Assembly (NCBI RefSeq): GCF_001273755.1 | Contig: NZ_LGYA01000001.1 | Coordinates: 2,658,299 to 2,722,298 of the forward strand | Direction: 5' to 3' | DNA: 64,000 nucleotides | Source: Peribacillus butanolivorans | GTDB taxonomy: Bacteria > Bacillota > Bacilli > Bacillales > DSM-1321 | Shown here: positions 28,115 to 36,829 of the stretch, one piece after another | Layout of the letters: each line of letters begins with the position of its first letter | Numbering within the stretch: the first letter of the stretch is position 1 | Notes under the pieces: generated by a model | The model's database searches: none | What the model saw: only the letters and a program-made list of their open reading frames with translations | What the model was told of the DNA's origin: nothing | Position numbers and translations under genes: made by a program

Positions 28115-28152
28115 CCACTACGAATTGTAGTGGAAATTCTTGTTAGAATCAA
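28115..28152 (-). promoter_or_regulatory. Promoter and operator of the blaI-blaR1-like operon
   Basis: On the minus strand the -35 box TTGATT (28147-28152), a 17-bp spacer and -10 box TACAAT (28124-28129) form a SigA promoter. The palindrome CCACTAC-N5-GTAGTGG (28115-28133) covers the -10 box, ideal for repression. Confidence 0.75.
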
Positions 28153-28590
28153 GTTTCATCAGGAAGATTAGATCTGATGTATATCCAAATTTCTTTATGG
28201 GCCGGCACAATCGAATTTGTAACCCTTCTTGGATTATTAATTGTTAAGCTTAATTGAGTCGAGTAATGCATACAAGATTGAAGTATGGTTTGAAATAGCG
28301 TGTTAATTACATGATCCCGACCATCGAAATGTTTTTCATGACCTGAAAACATTTGATTAATTGCTTTAATAGCTTTTCCAGCACCAATAGGGCCTACCAA
28401 ATGATTATTTGGCCATTCATTACCTCCAACACTGGCCTGGCTTTTTCCAGTACTTCTGGATCTCCACCTGCTATTACAGTCAAAATTCCTTTCAGCTCCA
28501 AATGTTCCCCTGCTAACAGGAACATCCAAAACCCGGATCCTTTTTTCCTGATAAGCAGAATGAATCTCCATAAAAATTTGCTTTTATATT
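28149..28590 (-). pseudogene. Fragment of a 3-hydroxyisobutyrate dehydrogenase-like gene
   Basis: On the minus strand the fragment reads RVLDVPVSRGTFGAE, then in a shifted frame GILTVIAGGDPEVLEKARPV and LEVMNGQI, then in a third frame HLVGPIGAGKAIKAINQM. These are the consecutive blocks of the 6-phosphogluconate/3-hydroxyisobutyrate dehydrogenase family: the substrate loop, the GGDPEV segment, and GxGKAxKxxNQ with the catalytic Lys. The N-terminal Rossmann fold is missing, and at least two frameshifts occur. The intact enzyme would oxidise a beta-hydroxyacid with NAD(P). No function is expected from this copy. Confidence 0.82.
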
Positions 28591-28619
28591 AAATCTCAGT
28601 TTTTGCTTCGAATTTTAAA

Positions 28620-28646
28620 GAAACGAGCCTAATAAAGGCTCGTTTC
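28620..28646. terminator. Terminator after the NAD(P)-binding protein gene
   Basis: An 11-bp perfect stem gaaacgagcct/aggctcgtttc with loop aataa lies 12 bp beyond the stop of the minus-strand gene, with T-rich sequence on the far side. Confidence 0.8.
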
Positions 28647-28658
28647 ACTAATTAATGA

Positions 28659-29327
28659 TTAACTCCTTGTTGTAAGTTTTTCTATTTCATGAGAATTATA
28701 GAAATGATACCCTTGTGTCGGCTTTTGGGCCGCAGCATACATTGCAGCAGCTACTTTGTATGCTTCTATGGCACGATATGGACGTAAAGGGCCAACAAAG
28801 AGAAATTTAGCAAAAGAACCAATCATACCAGAAATCTTTTCACCTGCCCTAAATTCCTTTCGTTCACCAAGAAGTAAGGACGGGCGAAATATATGTACAG
28901 AATTCAATTCTAGTTGTTGTAGTGTTCCTTCCACATCGCCTTTAACACGACTGTAGAAAAACTTGGATTTGGAATTGGCTCCCATGGCTGTTATGACGAG
29001 AAATTTCTCAACATTAGATGCTTTCGCCATTTTTGCCGCTTCAATAACAAGTTCATAATCAACTTTACGAAAAGCTTCTTTCGATTTGGCTTTCTTAATA
29101 GTTGTACCTAAACAAATAAAAACATCAGTGACATTGAATAAATCTGCATATCTGACTAAATTATCAAACTCCACAACATGGACTTCGCAATTAGGTTCTT
29201 TAGATTCTATTTCCCTTCTAGTTAGCAAGTGGATTTCCTTATAATTATTGCTGTTACTTAACTCTTTAACTAAATGGGTACCAACGACTCCAGTTGCACC
29301 TAAAATCAATGCAGTTTTTATTGTCAT
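28659..29327 (-). CDS. NAD(P)-binding atypical SDR-type oxidoreductase
   Basis: This 222-residue protein has a Rossmann motif GATGVVG (residues 10-16) and the later stretches FICLGTTIKKAKSKEAFRKV and FRPSLLLGERKEFRAGE. These are typical of atypical short-chain dehydrogenases related to human HTATIP2 and bacterial YwnB-like proteins. The substrate is unknown. It is probably monocistronic, with a hairpin terminator 3'. It has no obvious functional link to neighbours. Confidence 0.8.
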   Translation of the reverse strand: MTIKTALILGATGVVGTHLVKELSNSNNYKEIHLLTRREIESKEPNCEVHVVEFDNLVRYADLFNVTDVFICLGTTIKKAKSKEAFRKVDYELVIEAAKMAKASNVEKFLVITAMGANSKSKFFYSRVKGDVEGTLQQLELNSVHIFRPSLLLGERKEFRAGEKISGMIGSFAKFLFVGPLRPYRAIEAYKVAAAMYAAAQKPTQGYHFYNSHEIEKLTTRS

Positions 29328-29419
29328 GATTTCCTTCTTTCCTTTATAAGCTACTAAATAGCAGCTATACTTTTATTTCATTTTTTCTTCCTAAAGAACT
29401 TTTTGAAAATCATAGAGTA

Positions 29420-29989
29420 TTAGGATAGATGATTTACTTGATTAAAATCCTCAATAATCCAGGAATCCATCTCAAATCTAATCGTACTTAAACAAGCATT
29501 AAATAACCTCATTTGTTTTGATACGATTGCCTCATTTGACATCAATCGTAAAATAAAATGAATCACTGCGCCATGTGCAACAAGGATCACTTTCTTCTCA
29601 GGATACCCCTGCTGAATCTCTTGAAGTCCTTTTACCAGCCTATCACGTAAAGACTCCTGACTCTCCTGATTAGGATAGACTTTATCACTGAATGCAGACT
29701 CTCTTTCATGCGCTGTCATTCCTTCAGCAGAGCCAAAGTTCTTTTCTATGAATTCTAATTTTTCAATCACTGGCCTATCAATATAGGAGCTAATGATTTC
29801 GGCAGTTTCTTTAGCCCTTTTTAGAGGGCTTGTAATAATTACATCCCAATCTGCTTTAGACAAAAATTCACCACACTTCTGTGCTTGTATCTTTCCTTGT
29901 TCATTTAGTGGGATGTCAGTCTGTCCCTGCAGTTTTCCTAATGCATTCCAATCAGTTTGACCATGACGTACTAGACAAATAGTAGTAAT
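29420..29989 (-). CDS. Histidine phosphatase family protein (PhoE/YhfR-like)
   Basis: This protein of about 189 residues belongs to the phosphoglycerate-mutase-like superfamily. The catalytic signature is RHGQTDWN, just after the N-terminus, and the second catalytic His is in LVAHGAVIHF. B. subtilis PhoE (YhfR) is a broad-specificity phosphatase of similar length and starts MTTVCLVRHGE. The matching position here is ATT at 29989 (TTICLVRHGQ), 10 nt from the GAGAGG motif. A TTG at 29998 is only 1 nt from that motif. I give the ATT start, marking it uncertain. It lies 28 bp after the next gene and is likely co-transcribed. Confidence 0.78.
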   Translation of the reverse strand: MTTICLVRHGQTDWNALGKLQGQTDIPLNEQGKIQAQKCGEFLSKADWDVIITSPLKRAKETAEIISSYIDRPVIEKLEFIEKNFGSAEGMTAHERESAFSDKVYPNQESQESLRDRLVKGLQEIQQGYPEKKVILVAHGAVIHFILRLMSNEAIVSKQMRLFNACLSTIRFEMDSWIIEDFNQVNHLS

Positions 29990-30017
29990 TGTCCCCAAAC
30001 CTCTCTATGTAAAATCT

Positions 30018-30362
30018 TTATTTTTTCACTTCTTCAATGATGGAATGACCTTCACTCTGCTCGAGATCTAACCATTTCCACTTTTCATGCAATCGGACTC
30101 GTCCATCAGGCAACATTTCCGGCGTGGAAAGACAGCTACCTCCTCTAATTTCACCTTTTTCATTAATATGATTGTACCTAAATTCCAGTGACCCATCCAT
30201 ATTAACAACACCTATTAAAGTCCCTTTAATAATCTCTCCCCCTTCATAACTTGCTGTAAGTATATTTCCTTCTTGTGAATAGTAAAAGAATGTATTTGCC
30301 GATACTTCTCCATTTTCCGAATTATCTTTTGCTATAAATGTTCTTCCGTTATAATTAAGCAT
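30018..30362 (-). CDS. Small lipocalin-like hypothetical protein
   Basis: This 114-residue soluble protein starts [20 protein letters not shown] and is rich in short beta strands ([42 protein letters not shown]). Proteins of this type in Bacillus are often labelled N-acetylglutamate synthase by transfer, without evidence of that activity; a small beta-barrel is more likely. The start at 30362 has a GGGGGGA ribosome binding site, better spaced than the outer TTG at 30368. It is first in a two-gene unit with the histidine phosphatase gene. Confidence 0.65.
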
Positions 30363-30566
30363 AGACAATCCCCCCAGATAAATTATTTAGGATAATGATA
30401 CCAAATTAAAGCAAAAAAGAGTATTATGAAATTCTCAAACACATTAAATTATAGGATTTTCTATGATTAGAAATGCTGAGAATAAATACATAATATTTCC
30501 ATTGAATTCATCCATTGTCTTATGATTAGATTATGGAAGATGTTTCATATGGGAGGGCGATTCTAT

Positions 30567-30614
30567 ATGAAATATCAAAGAAATTATAAAAAAATTGGTG
30601 AGGTGCTCAATTGA
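30567..30614 (+). CDS. 15-codon leader peptide ORF overlapping the UPF0316 gene
   Basis: ATG at 30567 follows GGGAGGG at good spacing and encodes MKYQRNYKKIGEVLN. The TGA stop (30612-30614) overlaps the TTG start of the next gene in the arrangement TTGA. Such overlaps give translational coupling. It may be a regulatory leader or just an upstream ORF. Confidence 0.45.
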   Translation: MKYQRNYKKIGEVLN

Positions 30615-31132
30615 AAGAAATTCTGCTCATTTTATTATTGCAACTTATTTATGTTCCAATTTATACACTACGGACTATATTTTTAGTGAAAAATATAACC
30701 GTACTGGCATCTATATTAGGCATTGCAGAAATGTTAGTATACGTTTTTGGTTTATCTCTTGTATTTGGCGGTGACCAAAGCATAATCGCCATGGTTGTAT
30801 ATGCAGTTGGTTTTGGTATCGGGATTATTTTTGGAACGAAAATTGAGCAAAAACTCGCCATCGGTTATATAAATGTAACCGTTAATACTCAAGCAAAAAA
30901 TGAATATTTGATTGATACTTTAAGAAGCATTGGATTCGGTGTCACTCTTTATACCGGTGAAGGAAGGGACAGCAACCGTTATCGGATGGAAATTTTAACA
31001 AAACGAAACCGAGAGCAAGAATTAATTGCAACAGTTGAAAAGTTTGAACCAAAAGCCTTCATTATTTCTTATGAACCAAGGTATTTTAAAGGTGGGTTTT
31101 TACTGGATCGGTTGAAGAATAAAGCAAGCTGA
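30611..31132 (+). CDS. UPF0316 family membrane protein (YebE-like)
   Basis: This 173-residue protein has three membrane segments in its first ~85 residues (MKEILLILLLQLIYVPIYTL, then two more) followed by a soluble DUF2179-type domain (NTQAKNEYLIDTLRSIGFGV, then YRMEILTKRNREQELI). The soluble domain resembles the C-terminal ligand-binding part of YitT proteins. The role is unknown. The start is TTG at 30611 behind GAGGTG, overlapped by the stop of a 15-codon leader ORF. A terminator follows at once. Confidence 0.85.
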   Translation: MKEILLILLLQLIYVPIYTLRTIFLVKNITVLASILGIAEMLVYVFGLSLVFGGDQSIIAMVVYAVGFGIGIIFGTKIEQKLAIGYINVTVNTQAKNEYLIDTLRSIGFGVTLYTGEGRDSNRYRMEILTKRNREQELIATVEKFEPKAFIISYEPRYFKGGFLLDRLKNKAS

Positions 31133-31145
31133 ATAAAAAGACTAC

Positions 31146-31175
31146 AAAAGCCCATCTTTTTCAAGATGGGCTTTT
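31146..31175 (+). terminator. Terminator of the UPF0316 gene
   Basis: A 13-bp perfect stem (31146-31158 with 31163-31175) with a 4-nt loop, preceded by an A-run and ending in a T-run, lies 14 bp after the stop. Confidence 0.88.
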
Positions 31176-31331
31176 CCTTACGTTCTATAATCTCTTGGCT
31201 ATCTCACGATTTGAATACAAGACGTGAATTTGTTTATGACACGATTTATAGAGAAGAACAAGATCTTCCTAGGTGTTAATTGATAGTTGATCAAGTTCAC
31301 AAGTACCTCACAACCCATAATCTAAAATCGG

Positions 31332-31733
31332 TTACGGTTTAACAGACTTTCCTTCTTCAACTACATGAAACATCAAGTGTGCAAGATGATGGATTGGTCC
31401 ATAGTCTTCGTTGTCTTCTTCATCCTCTTCCTCCTCCATTTCATCCATGCCTTGTAAATAAAGGGCCATGAATTCATAAAAATCATTTTTGGAGAACGAG
31501 TAACAATCACTAGGATCCTGACTATCTTCTTCATATTGTAGAACAAGATTTGATAAATCTCCTTCATCATCCTCTGCATCAAAAAAGACGAAAGATCCCA
31601 TATTTGTATCCAGTTCAAATAACCTGCGGATTCCACGTGATGCTGATTTTTCAAATTCTGCGGTCGTCAATTTTTGTACCTGCATGCTGTCAACATTATC
31701 TTCTTGATGGAAACTCACAATAAATGTGTTCAT
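31332..31733 (-). CDS. Acidic hypothetical protein (133 aa)
   Basis: I do not recognise this protein. It is soluble and strongly acidic, with a run of Glu/Asp near residues 97-111 (MDEMEEEEDEEDNEDYG) and a His-containing tail (GPIHHLAHLMFH). There is no signal peptide or membrane segment. The upstream sequence taggaggtaatacgttATG-like on the minus strand gives a good ribosome binding site. It is followed by about 70 bp and then exoA in the same direction, with no terminator between, so the two could be unrelated units or a loose pair. Confidence 0.65.
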   Translation of the reverse strand: MNTFIVSFHQEDNVDSMQVQKLTTAEFEKSASRGIRRLFELDTNMGSFVFFDAEDDEGDLSNLVLQYEEDSQDPSDCYSFSKNDFYEFMALYLQGMDEMEEEEDEEDNEDYGPIHHLAHLMFHVVEEGKSVKP

Positions 31734-31798
31734 AACGTATTACCTCCTGTTGAGTATGGATAACCCATAGTATCCCCATTTTACCGAATTTATCCGAG

Positions 31799-32554
31799 TT
31801 AAAGAGCTGTTTCCAAAACAACCGGACAATGATCACTGCCCATAATATCGCAATGAATATTGGCCTCTATTAAAGAATCCACGAGACGATGGGAAACAAT
31901 AAAATAATCGATTCTCCATCCGATATTCCTCTCCCTTACCTTACTCATATATGACCACCAGGTATAAGCACCTTCCTGGTCAGGATAAAAATGGCGGAAC
32001 GTATCAACAAACCCTGCATCAAGTAAATCAGTCATTTTACCTCGTTCTTCTAATGTGAAACCAGAATTCCCAACATTTGGTTTAGGGTTTTTCAAGTCTA
32101 TTTCCTGATGTGCTACATTTAGATCGCCACAATAGATAACTGGTTTTACTAAGTCTAGCTCTTTCAGATAATTACGAATTTCATCTTCCCATTCAAGACG
32201 ATAATCAAGTCTTGATAAATCTCTTTTGGCATTTGGCGTATAAACATTAACCATATAAAATTTTTCATACTCGAGTGTTATGATTCTGCCTTCCGGTTCC
32301 TCACCGCGTTCCCCTACACCATATTTGACTGAAAGCGGTTTTTCCTTCGTGAAGATGGCTGTACCTGAATAACCTTTTTTCAAAGCATAATTCCAATATT
32401 GATGATACCCCTCTAGTTCAAGTGAAATCTGCCCTTCTTGAAGTTTCGTTTCTTGAAGACAAAAAATATCTGCGTCCACATCTTTAAAGTAATCTAAAAA
32501 TCCTTTCTTAACACAAGCTCGAATTCCATTTACGTTCCAAGAAACCAATTTCAT
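31799..32554 (-). CDS. exoA: Exodeoxyribonuclease III / AP endonuclease
   Basis: This 251-residue Mg-dependent AP endonuclease acts in base excision repair. Motifs: MKLVSWNVNGIRA at the N-terminus, LQETKLQ with the catalytic Glu, VYTPNAKRDLSRLDYR, GDLNVAHQEIDL and the C-terminal GSDHCPV carrying the Asp-His pair. Length and motifs match B. subtilis ExoA. It is in the same direction as cls upstream and the acidic protein gene downstream, but with spacers of about 70 bp each. Confidence 0.95.
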   Translation of the reverse strand: MKLVSWNVNGIRACVKKGFLDYFKDVDADIFCLQETKLQEGQISLELEGYHQYWNYALKKGYSGTAIFTKEKPLSVKYGVGERGEEPEGRIITLEYEKFYMVNVYTPNAKRDLSRLDYRLEWEDEIRNYLKELDLVKPVIYCGDLNVAHQEIDLKNPKPNVGNSGFTLEERGKMTDLLDAGFVDTFRHFYPDQEGAYTWWSYMSKVRERNIGWRIDYFIVSHRLVDSLIEANIHCDIMGSDHCPVVLETAL

Positions 32555-32628
32555 AATCTTTTACAATCTCCTTATAGCAAACTTTTCTTTTCTATCACAA
32601 CTATACTATTGATTTGATTTTTTGCCCA

Positions 32629-34134
32629 TCAGAGTACATTAGAAAATAACCGGGCAAAAGATTCTTTTGAGCGTTCCAGCAAACCTCGATTATTATAACT
32701 TAATGGATCTAGTTTTTCGCTATCCTTCATATCCTCTTGATAATGAGTGACTAGATCGTTAATGGAACTGCTACCCATAAGGAAGACATTCACCTCGAAA
32801 TTAAGATGGAAACTCCTCATATCCATGTTTGCCGTTCCAATTGAAGCAATATCACCATCCACAATGATAAGTTTTTGATGCAAGAAACCCTTTTTGTACG
32901 AGTAAACTTCTACGCCAAATTGAAGAAGTTCACCGAAATAAGAACGACTCCCATATTGGGTTAAAAAACCATCATTTACCGCAGGAACCATAAGTCTGAC
33001 TTGTATCCCTTTTAAGGCAGCATGCTTAATCGCTGCTTTGATCGCTTGATTCGGTACAAAGTATGGACTTGCAATCCAGATTGATTTTGTTGCACAAGTT
33101 ATCAGAGAATAGTAAAAATCACTCATGATTCCCTGCTGTGTATCAGGGCCACTGGCAACAACCTGAACCGCTCCATCTCCTTTTTCAACTCTGGTATTGA
33201 TCTCCGGACGTTCTTCTAAAACATCTTCTCCACTTACATATTCCCAATCTAACAGGAATACCGTATGAAGCATGTAAACGGCTTCCCCTTCAAGGACCAT
33301 ATGCGTATCACGCCAAAATCCAATGTTTTTATTTCTTCCTAAATACTCCTCACCAATGTTCAAACCACCCACAAAACCAATTTCCCCATCAATGATGATG
33401 ATTTTTCGGTGATTCCTAAAATTAAACTTTTGATTGAAAAATCCGTGTTTTAACGGCGAAAATGGATATGCTTTAACACCTGCCTTTTTCATCCGCTTAA
33501 CTTCATTATTTGAAAGACTTAAACTACCTGCAGCATCAAAAATAAATAAAACTTCTACACCTTTTTTTGCCTTTTCAATTAGAATATCTATAATTTCTGT
33601 TCCAAGTCTATCTGAACGGAAAATATAATACTCAATATGAATGAATTTTTCCGCTTTCTTTAACTGTTTAATGATTTCTGAAAACGTTTCATTTCCATTT
33701 TTCAACACTTCCGTTTTTGAAGCTGTACTTATAGTCGTCTCAGAAGCATTCTTGGCAAAAGCTGCAAAGGACTTCTGATGATTGTTCAAGAACGTAAGGT
33801 CTGGTGAAGATACATGGGTGACAAGACTTTTCCATTCTTCCCGGTCTTTTTTTCTTTTACTTTGGAACAAATACCCCTTTAAATAAAGTTGGCCAGAAAA
33901 CAAGTAAAAGACATAGCCAAATACAGGGAAAAATAAAAGCACATACATCCATAGAAGAGTATCATGTGCAAATCTATTTTCTAGCATCAGTGAGTATATC
34001 GTAATAAACATAACAAAAACATATAACCCAATAAAAATTAGCTTCGTGTTGAAGCTAACCTGACTAAAAACGATCATATAAACCGATACGATTAAAATAA
34101 ATAAAAATACAAATTCCATTCTTCTTCTTCTCAT
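32629..34134 (-). CDS. cls: Cardiolipin synthase
   Basis: This 501-residue phospholipase-D-superfamily enzyme joins two phosphatidylglycerols into cardiolipin at the membrane. It has two N-terminal membrane helices (about residues 7-55) and two HKD motifs: HRKIIIIDGEIGFVGG and HQKLIIVDGDIASIGTANMD. The length is typical for Bacillus Cls (~480-510). The start MRRRRMEF follows GGAG. Which of the several Bacillus paralogues it is (ClsA, YwiE or YwjE type) is not decided. Confidence 0.93.
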   Translation of the reverse strand: MRRRRMEFVFLFILIVSVYMIVFSQVSFNTKLIFIGLYVFVMFITIYSLMLENRFAHDTLLWMYVLLFFPVFGYVFYLFSGQLYLKGYLFQSKRKKDREEWKSLVTHVSSPDLTFLNNHQKSFAAFAKNASETTISTASKTEVLKNGNETFSEIIKQLKKAEKFIHIEYYIFRSDRLGTEIIDILIEKAKKGVEVLFIFDAAGSLSLSNNEVKRMKKAGVKAYPFSPLKHGFFNQKFNFRNHRKIIIIDGEIGFVGGLNIGEEYLGRNKNIGFWRDTHMVLEGEAVYMLHTVFLLDWEYVSGEDVLEERPEINTRVEKGDGAVQVVASGPDTQQGIMSDFYYSLITCATKSIWIASPYFVPNQAIKAAIKHAALKGIQVRLMVPAVNDGFLTQYGSRSYFGELLQFGVEVYSYKKGFLHQKLIIVDGDIASIGTANMDMRSFHLNFEVNVFLMGSSSINDLVTHYQEDMKDSEKLDPLSYNNRGLLERSKESFARLFSNVL

Positions 34135-34204
34135 TTTTTCATTCTCCTACACTGCAATATTATATATATCTGTCATATACCCATATCTCATTGCAAAAGA
34201 AACA

Positions 34205-34239
34205 AAAACACTTACGAAGACAAATTTCGTAAGTGTTTT
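34205..34239 (-). terminator. Terminator of the glycogen operon
   Basis: A 14-bp perfect stem (34205-34218 with 34226-34239) with a 7-nt loop and a T-run on the minus strand lies 11 bp beyond the glgA stop. Confidence 0.88.
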
Positions 34240-34249
34240 ATCTTTTTCT

Positions 34250-35689
34250 TTATCTGATTTTTACAGGAATTAAGCTTTCATACAGGTCAAGGTATTTTAC
34301 GGATGACGAAGCCCAACTAAAATCCAGTTTCATTGTATTTTCAACCAACTTCTTCCACCTTTTCGGCTGGAATTTATACATTCCTACTGATTGCTCAATT
34401 GTATGAAGCATATCGTGTGCATTATAATTCGTAAAACTAAAACCATTTCCCTCGTCAGTAAATTGATTGTATGGAATAACCGTATCCCGAAGCCCACCGG
34501 TCTCCCTTACTATCGGTAATGTACCATACCTCATCGCCAAGAGTTGCCCGATTCCACATGGTTCGAATTGAGAAGGCATTAAAAATAAATCAGATCCAGC
34601 ATAAATCCGTCTTGCCAATCCTTCATCAAAGTATGTATTCACCGAAACTTGATTTGGATATTGATCAGCCAGATTACGGAAGACCGATTCATATTGTTCA
34701 TCACCGGTACCTAGTAGAATGAATTGAATTCCTTGGTTTATCATTTCATGAAAAACATGAAGAATAAGGTCAATTCCTTTTTGATCAACCAGCCTGGTTA
34801 CCATTGATATAACAGGGATGCCATCATTGACTGGGAGATTCAATGATTCCTGTAACTGACGTTTATTTTCCATCTTTCCATCATAGGTGTTAAAGGGAAT
34901 CGAAAGGAATTCATCTGTGACAGGATTATATTCTTCATAATCAATCCCATTAATAATTCCTCTAAGATCGCCACTTCGTTTACTTAAGAAACCATTCAAA
35001 TTCTCACCATAATATGCAGTCTGAATTTCTTCTGCATAACTTGGGCTTACAGTTGTGACAATGTTTGAGAAAGCAATACCTGCTTTCAGATAACTGACAT
35101 TTCCATGGAATTCTAGTCCGTCGATATTAAAATACAATTCACTCAAATCCAATAATTCTGCTAGAACAGTTTTTGAATAAACTCCTTGGTAGCGTAAATT
35201 ATGTATCGTAAATACTGTTTTAATATCTTGGTAGAAAGGATGATTGTGATAATGAGCTTTCTTCAGGACACTGACCAGGCCTGTTTGCCAATCATGACAG
35301 TGAATGATGTCCGGCTTTTCTTCTAAATAAGGTAGAGCTTCTAAAATGGCACGGGAGAAAAAGGCAAATCTCTCACCATCATCGAAAAACCCATAACTTC
35401 CATGTCTTTTGAAATAATATTCATTATCAAGAAAATAATATGTAATTCCATTTGCAACAAGCTTTTCAATTCCGCAAAATTGCTGACGCCATCCAACAGG
35501 AACTTCGATACTCGTAATATGTCTCATATCCTGTTTAAAATGGAAAGGAAGATCCTCAAATTTTGGAAGAATAACACTTACATGGACTCCCTGTTTTTTT
35601 AGCGCTTTCGGGAGCGCACCTATTACGTCTCCTAGCCCTCCCGTTTTTATAAAAGGGGCGCATTCTGAAGCAGCAAATAAAACATTCAT
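34250..35689 (-). CDS. glgA: Glycogen synthase (ADP-glucose)
   Basis: This 479-residue GT5 glycosyltransferase extends alpha-1,4-glucan from ADP-glucose. The ADP-glucose-binding motif KTGGLGDVIGALPKAL lies near residues 15-30, and the C-terminal PSQFEPCGIGQLLAMRYG block contains the retaining catalytic Glu. GAGGAGG precedes ATG, 16 bp after glgD. It is the last gene of glgBCDA. Unlike B. subtilis, no glgP phosphorylase gene follows; a terminator stands there instead. Confidence 0.95.
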   Translation of the reverse strand: MNVLFAASECAPFIKTGGLGDVIGALPKALKKQGVHVSVILPKFEDLPFHFKQDMRHITSIEVPVGWRQQFCGIEKLVANGITYYFLDNEYYFKRHGSYGFFDDGERFAFFSRAILEALPYLEEKPDIIHCHDWQTGLVSVLKKAHYHNHPFYQDIKTVFTIHNLRYQGVYSKTVLAELLDLSELYFNIDGLEFHGNVSYLKAGIAFSNIVTTVSPSYAEEIQTAYYGENLNGFLSKRSGDLRGIINGIDYEEYNPVTDEFLSIPFNTYDGKMENKRQLQESLNLPVNDGIPVISMVTRLVDQKGIDLILHVFHEMINQGIQFILLGTGDEQYESVFRNLADQYPNQVSVNTYFDEGLARRIYAGSDLFLMPSQFEPCGIGQLLAMRYGTLPIVRETGGLRDTVIPYNQFTDEGNGFSFTNYNAHDMLHTIEQSVGMYKFQPKRWKKLVENTMKLDFSWASSSVKYLDLYESLIPVKIR

Positions 35690-35705
35690 TGCCGCACCTC
35701 CTCTA

Positions 35706-36812
35706 TTAAATAATTTCTGCTTTTTTTATTACAGTCGGTTGTTTTATACCAATAACTGTTTTCTCACTAGTAATTTTTACTTCTTTGTCAGAAATAATAT
35801 TTTCTACGATTGCACCTTCTTCTATCTCACCTTTTTGCATGATGATACTATTCCTTATGATAGCACCTTTTTTTACCTTTACCCCACGAAAAAGTATACT
35901 GTTTTCGACAGTCCCCTCAATAACACAACCGTTGGCTATTAAAGAATTAGTAACCTTAGAGGATCCTGAATATTTGGTAGGTGCTTCATGTTTAATTTTT
36001 GTATAAACATCCCATGTATCACCGAAGAAAGAGCGGATAACTGAAGGATTCAAAAAATTCATATTGCTTGAATGAAAACTTTCAATCGAGTGGATAAATG
36101 GCATATCTCCGGTGAAATTGTAACCTTTAACATTAAAACGATGAAGGTTAGCTTTTACAGCATCTTTCAAGAAGTCATTTTCCCCACTAGCGACACAGCT
36201 TTTGATCAATTTCACCAAAAGGGTTTTACTTATAATGAAGGTTTCTAGACAAACATGGTCTCCAGGTCTAGGTATCGTATAAAAGCTAATGTCCGTGATA
36301 TCTTCATCTGAATCAACTGAGCAGGTGTGATAAATTGGTTTTTCTATCAATTCCCCTACATAATCTTTATAGACGACTGTGATATCTGCTTTATGCTTTT
36401 TATGATAAGCAAGTACTTCATTAAAATCTATTTTGCATACATGACTTCCAGGAGAAATGATAACTGTTTCTGCATCAGCCCTCTCAAAAAAGCTGAGATG
36501 ATCATAAAACTGTTTCATATCACCTGTCACAGTTTCATCTGGATGGATAGGAGGCAAGATGAACAACCCTCCTGAACGCCGATCCAAATTCCATTCTTTC
36601 CCCGACCCAAGATGATCCATAACAGAAAGATATTTTTCCTTTGGAAAAACGGCTACCTTCGATACATCTGCATTTATGAAGTTCGACATCGTAAAGTCAA
36701 TTAGACGGTAACGTCCACCAAATGGCACGGATGCTACATTACGATGAGCAGTCAACTCTTTTAAATGTTGTCTTTCATTGATTAAGTTAATAATTCCCAA
36801 CACGTTATCCAT
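35706..36812 (-). CDS. glgD: GlgD, regulatory subunit of ADP-glucose pyrophosphorylase
   Basis: This 368-residue homologue of GlgC lacks the catalytic GGxGxRL pyrophosphorylase loop near the N-terminus. The equivalent stretch is INLINERQHLKELT, then SVPFGGRYRLIDFTMSN. The C-terminal part has hexapeptide beta-helix repeats (ENSILFRGVKVKKGAIIRNS). In Bacillus, GlgD forms a complex with GlgC and modifies its activity. The gene lies 17 bp after glgC and 16 bp before glgA, with an AAAAAGGGGA ribosome binding site. Confidence 0.93.
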   Translation of the reverse strand: MDNVLGIINLINERQHLKELTAHRNVASVPFGGRYRLIDFTMSNFINADVSKVAVFPKEKYLSVMDHLGSGKEWNLDRRSGGLFILPPIHPDETVTGDMKQFYDHLSFFERADAETVIISPGSHVCKIDFNEVLAYHKKHKADITVVYKDYVGELIEKPIYHTCSVDSDEDITDISFYTIPRPGDHVCLETFIISKTLLVKLIKSCVASGENDFLKDAVKANLHRFNVKGYNFTGDMPFIHSIESFHSSNMNFLNPSVIRSFFGDTWDVYTKIKHEAPTKYSGSSKVTNSLIANGCVIEGTVENSILFRGVKVKKGAIIRNSIIMQKGEIEEGAIVENIISDKEVKITSEKTVIGIKQPTVIKKAEII

Positions 36813-36829
36813 AACATCGTCCCCTTTTT

